The translations under genes were made by a program, and so were the position numbers. 7,100 nt of DNA. Source: an uncultured bacterium. GTDB taxonomy: Bacteria; Actinomycetota; Coriobacteriia; Coriobacteriales; Coriobacteriaceae. The notes under the pieces were generated by a model. It worked only from the letters and a program-made list of their open reading frames with translations, had not been told where the DNA came from and searched no databases. Below are positions 6,319-7,100 of this stretch, in pieces; the stretch's first letter is position 1; the number at the start of each line of letters is the position of its first letter. The DNA lies in the NCBI GenBank assembly GCA_905215815.1, contig CAJMRN010000085.1, positions 1 through 7,100 on the forward strand. The letters are read 5' to 3'.

Positions 6319-7100
6319 CTAGTGGGCGCTCTCGTCGTCGAGCGCGCGCTTGATGCGGTCGCCCTCGGCAAGGAGATTCTCCAAATAGCGCTGATCGCGG
6401 TCCTTGAGCGCGTGGCTGTAGGCGCCGAGCGCATCGATCAGGTGGTCGATCTCGAAGGCAAGCGCGTCGGCGTCGTCAATCATGAGTTCGGACCACATCT
6501 GCGGGTTGAGGTGGGCCACGCGGGTGAGATCGCGGTAGCTACCGGCCGAAAAGCCGTGGTGGACCTGGGCGGTGGGGCTCTTTACGTAGGCGTTGGAGAC
6601 AACGTGCGCGAGCTGGCTCGTAAAGGCGATCACGCGGTCATGCTCGGCGGCGGTGGTCACGCTGAACTTGCCAAACCCTAAGGGGCGCACCATTTCGCGC
6701 ACCTGGCCTAAAAGCTCGAGCTTAAGGGCGTCGTCCACCGCGGGCGGTACGAGCACGAGCGGTGCGCCCTGGAACAGGTCGGCGCGGGAGTGCGCGTAGC
6801 CCGAGAACTGCGTGCCCGCCATGGGGTGTGCGCCCACAAAGTAAAAGCCGTGCTCTCGTGCGAGCTCAAAGGCCCGCTCACACACAATGCCCTTGACGCC
6901 CACGGTGTCGATCACCACAGGACCCATGATGGCTTCGGTGTCGGTAGCGTCGGCGAGCGCCTGGGCATGCGCCTCGAGCCACTCGATGCATGCTTCGGGA
7001 TAACATGCAAGGACGATGATGTCGCACTCACCGAGCGTCTCGTCGTTGAGCTCGCCGGCGACGGTGCCCATGCTGGCGGCCGTCATCACGTCATCGTCGG
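6319..7100 (-). CDS. tyrA: Prephenate dehydrogenase, 5' end outside window
   Basis: The enzyme oxidatively decarboxylates prephenate to 4-hydroxyphenylpyruvate, the tyrosine branch. About 260 codons are visible, and the frame is open to the window edge. They begin in the second half of the NAD(P)-binding Rossmann fold (DIIVLACYP, about 7005-7026); the GxGxxG loop should lie just upstream, outside the window. The catalytic block GAHPMAGTQFSG follows, with the conserved His at 6826-6828, then the C-terminal helical domain with HDRVIAFTSQLAH and SYRDLTRVA (substrate-binding Arg at 6532-6534) and MWSELM. The usual SHLPH is SQLAH here. The protein ends soon after the helical domain, with no ACT domain visible, so tyrosine feedback through an ACT domain is not indicated. 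GTG/ATG codons at 7084-7089 are internal and not the start. Specificity for prephenate against arogenate cannot be read from this part alone. Confidence 0.93.
   Translation of the reverse strand, partial: DDDVMTAASMGTVAGELNDETLGECDIIVLACYPEACIEWLEAHAQALADATDTEAIMGPVVIDTVGVKGIVCERAFELAREHGFYFVGAHPMAGTQFSGYAHSRADLFQGAPLVLVPPAVDDALKLELLGQVREMVRPLGFGKFSVTTAAEHDRVIAFTSQLAHVVSNAYVKSPTAQVHHGFSAGSYRDLTRVAHLNPQMWSELMIDDADALAFEIDHLIDALGAYSHALKDRDQRYLENLLAEGDRIKRALDDESAH

Noticed and set aside
1..7100. A novel defence, mobile or other undescribed system
   Set aside because: All of the sequence is accounted for by aromatic amino acid genes and short gaps; no transposase, integrase, repeat array, toxin or unknown gene is present.

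Overview
The window is GC-rich and densely packed, and every gene supported here lies on the minus strand. It is a biosynthetic operon for chorismate, phenylalanine and tyrosine. Gene order, enzyme subfamilies and base composition suggest a high-GC gut actinobacterium of the Coriobacteriia (Collinsella-like). That assignment is inference from protein style; no rRNA or other marker is present.

In the direction of transcription (7100 towards 1) the genes are: tyrA (prephenate dehydrogenase, 5' end outside the window), aroB (3-dehydroquinate synthase), aroA (EPSP synthase), aroC (chorismate synthase), pheA (chorismate mutase/prephenate dehydratase with ACT domain), a fused shikimate dehydrogenase-shikimate kinase (aroE-aroK), and, after a 64-bp gap holding a strong hairpin, aroQ (type II dehydroquinase, 3' end outside the window). 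Together they cover every step from DAHP to chorismate (aroB, aroQ, aroE, aroK, aroA, aroC) plus entry to both the Phe and Tyr branches. DAHP synthase, the first step, is not in the window. Junctions are tight: a 36-bp gap tyrA-aroB, a 7-bp overlap aroB-aroA, 1 bp between the expected aroA stop and aroC, a 53-bp gap aroC-pheA, and 0 bp pheA-aroEK.

The main anomaly is in aroA. The reading frame is a textbook EPSP synthase up to about codon 405, then shifts. The correct C-terminus is intact in another frame and stops one base before aroC. Two imperfect copies of the same protein segment lie 31 nt apart at the break, so a 31-nt extra segment explains the shift. This is a real mutation, an allele-junction event or an assembly error; the sequence alone cannot decide.

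I saw no mobile element, CRISPR array, RNA gene or defence system. The window is mainly ordinary core metabolism. The points worth a second look are the aroA break, the aroE-aroK fusion, and the hairpin between aroEK and aroQ, which may be a dispersed REP-like element.
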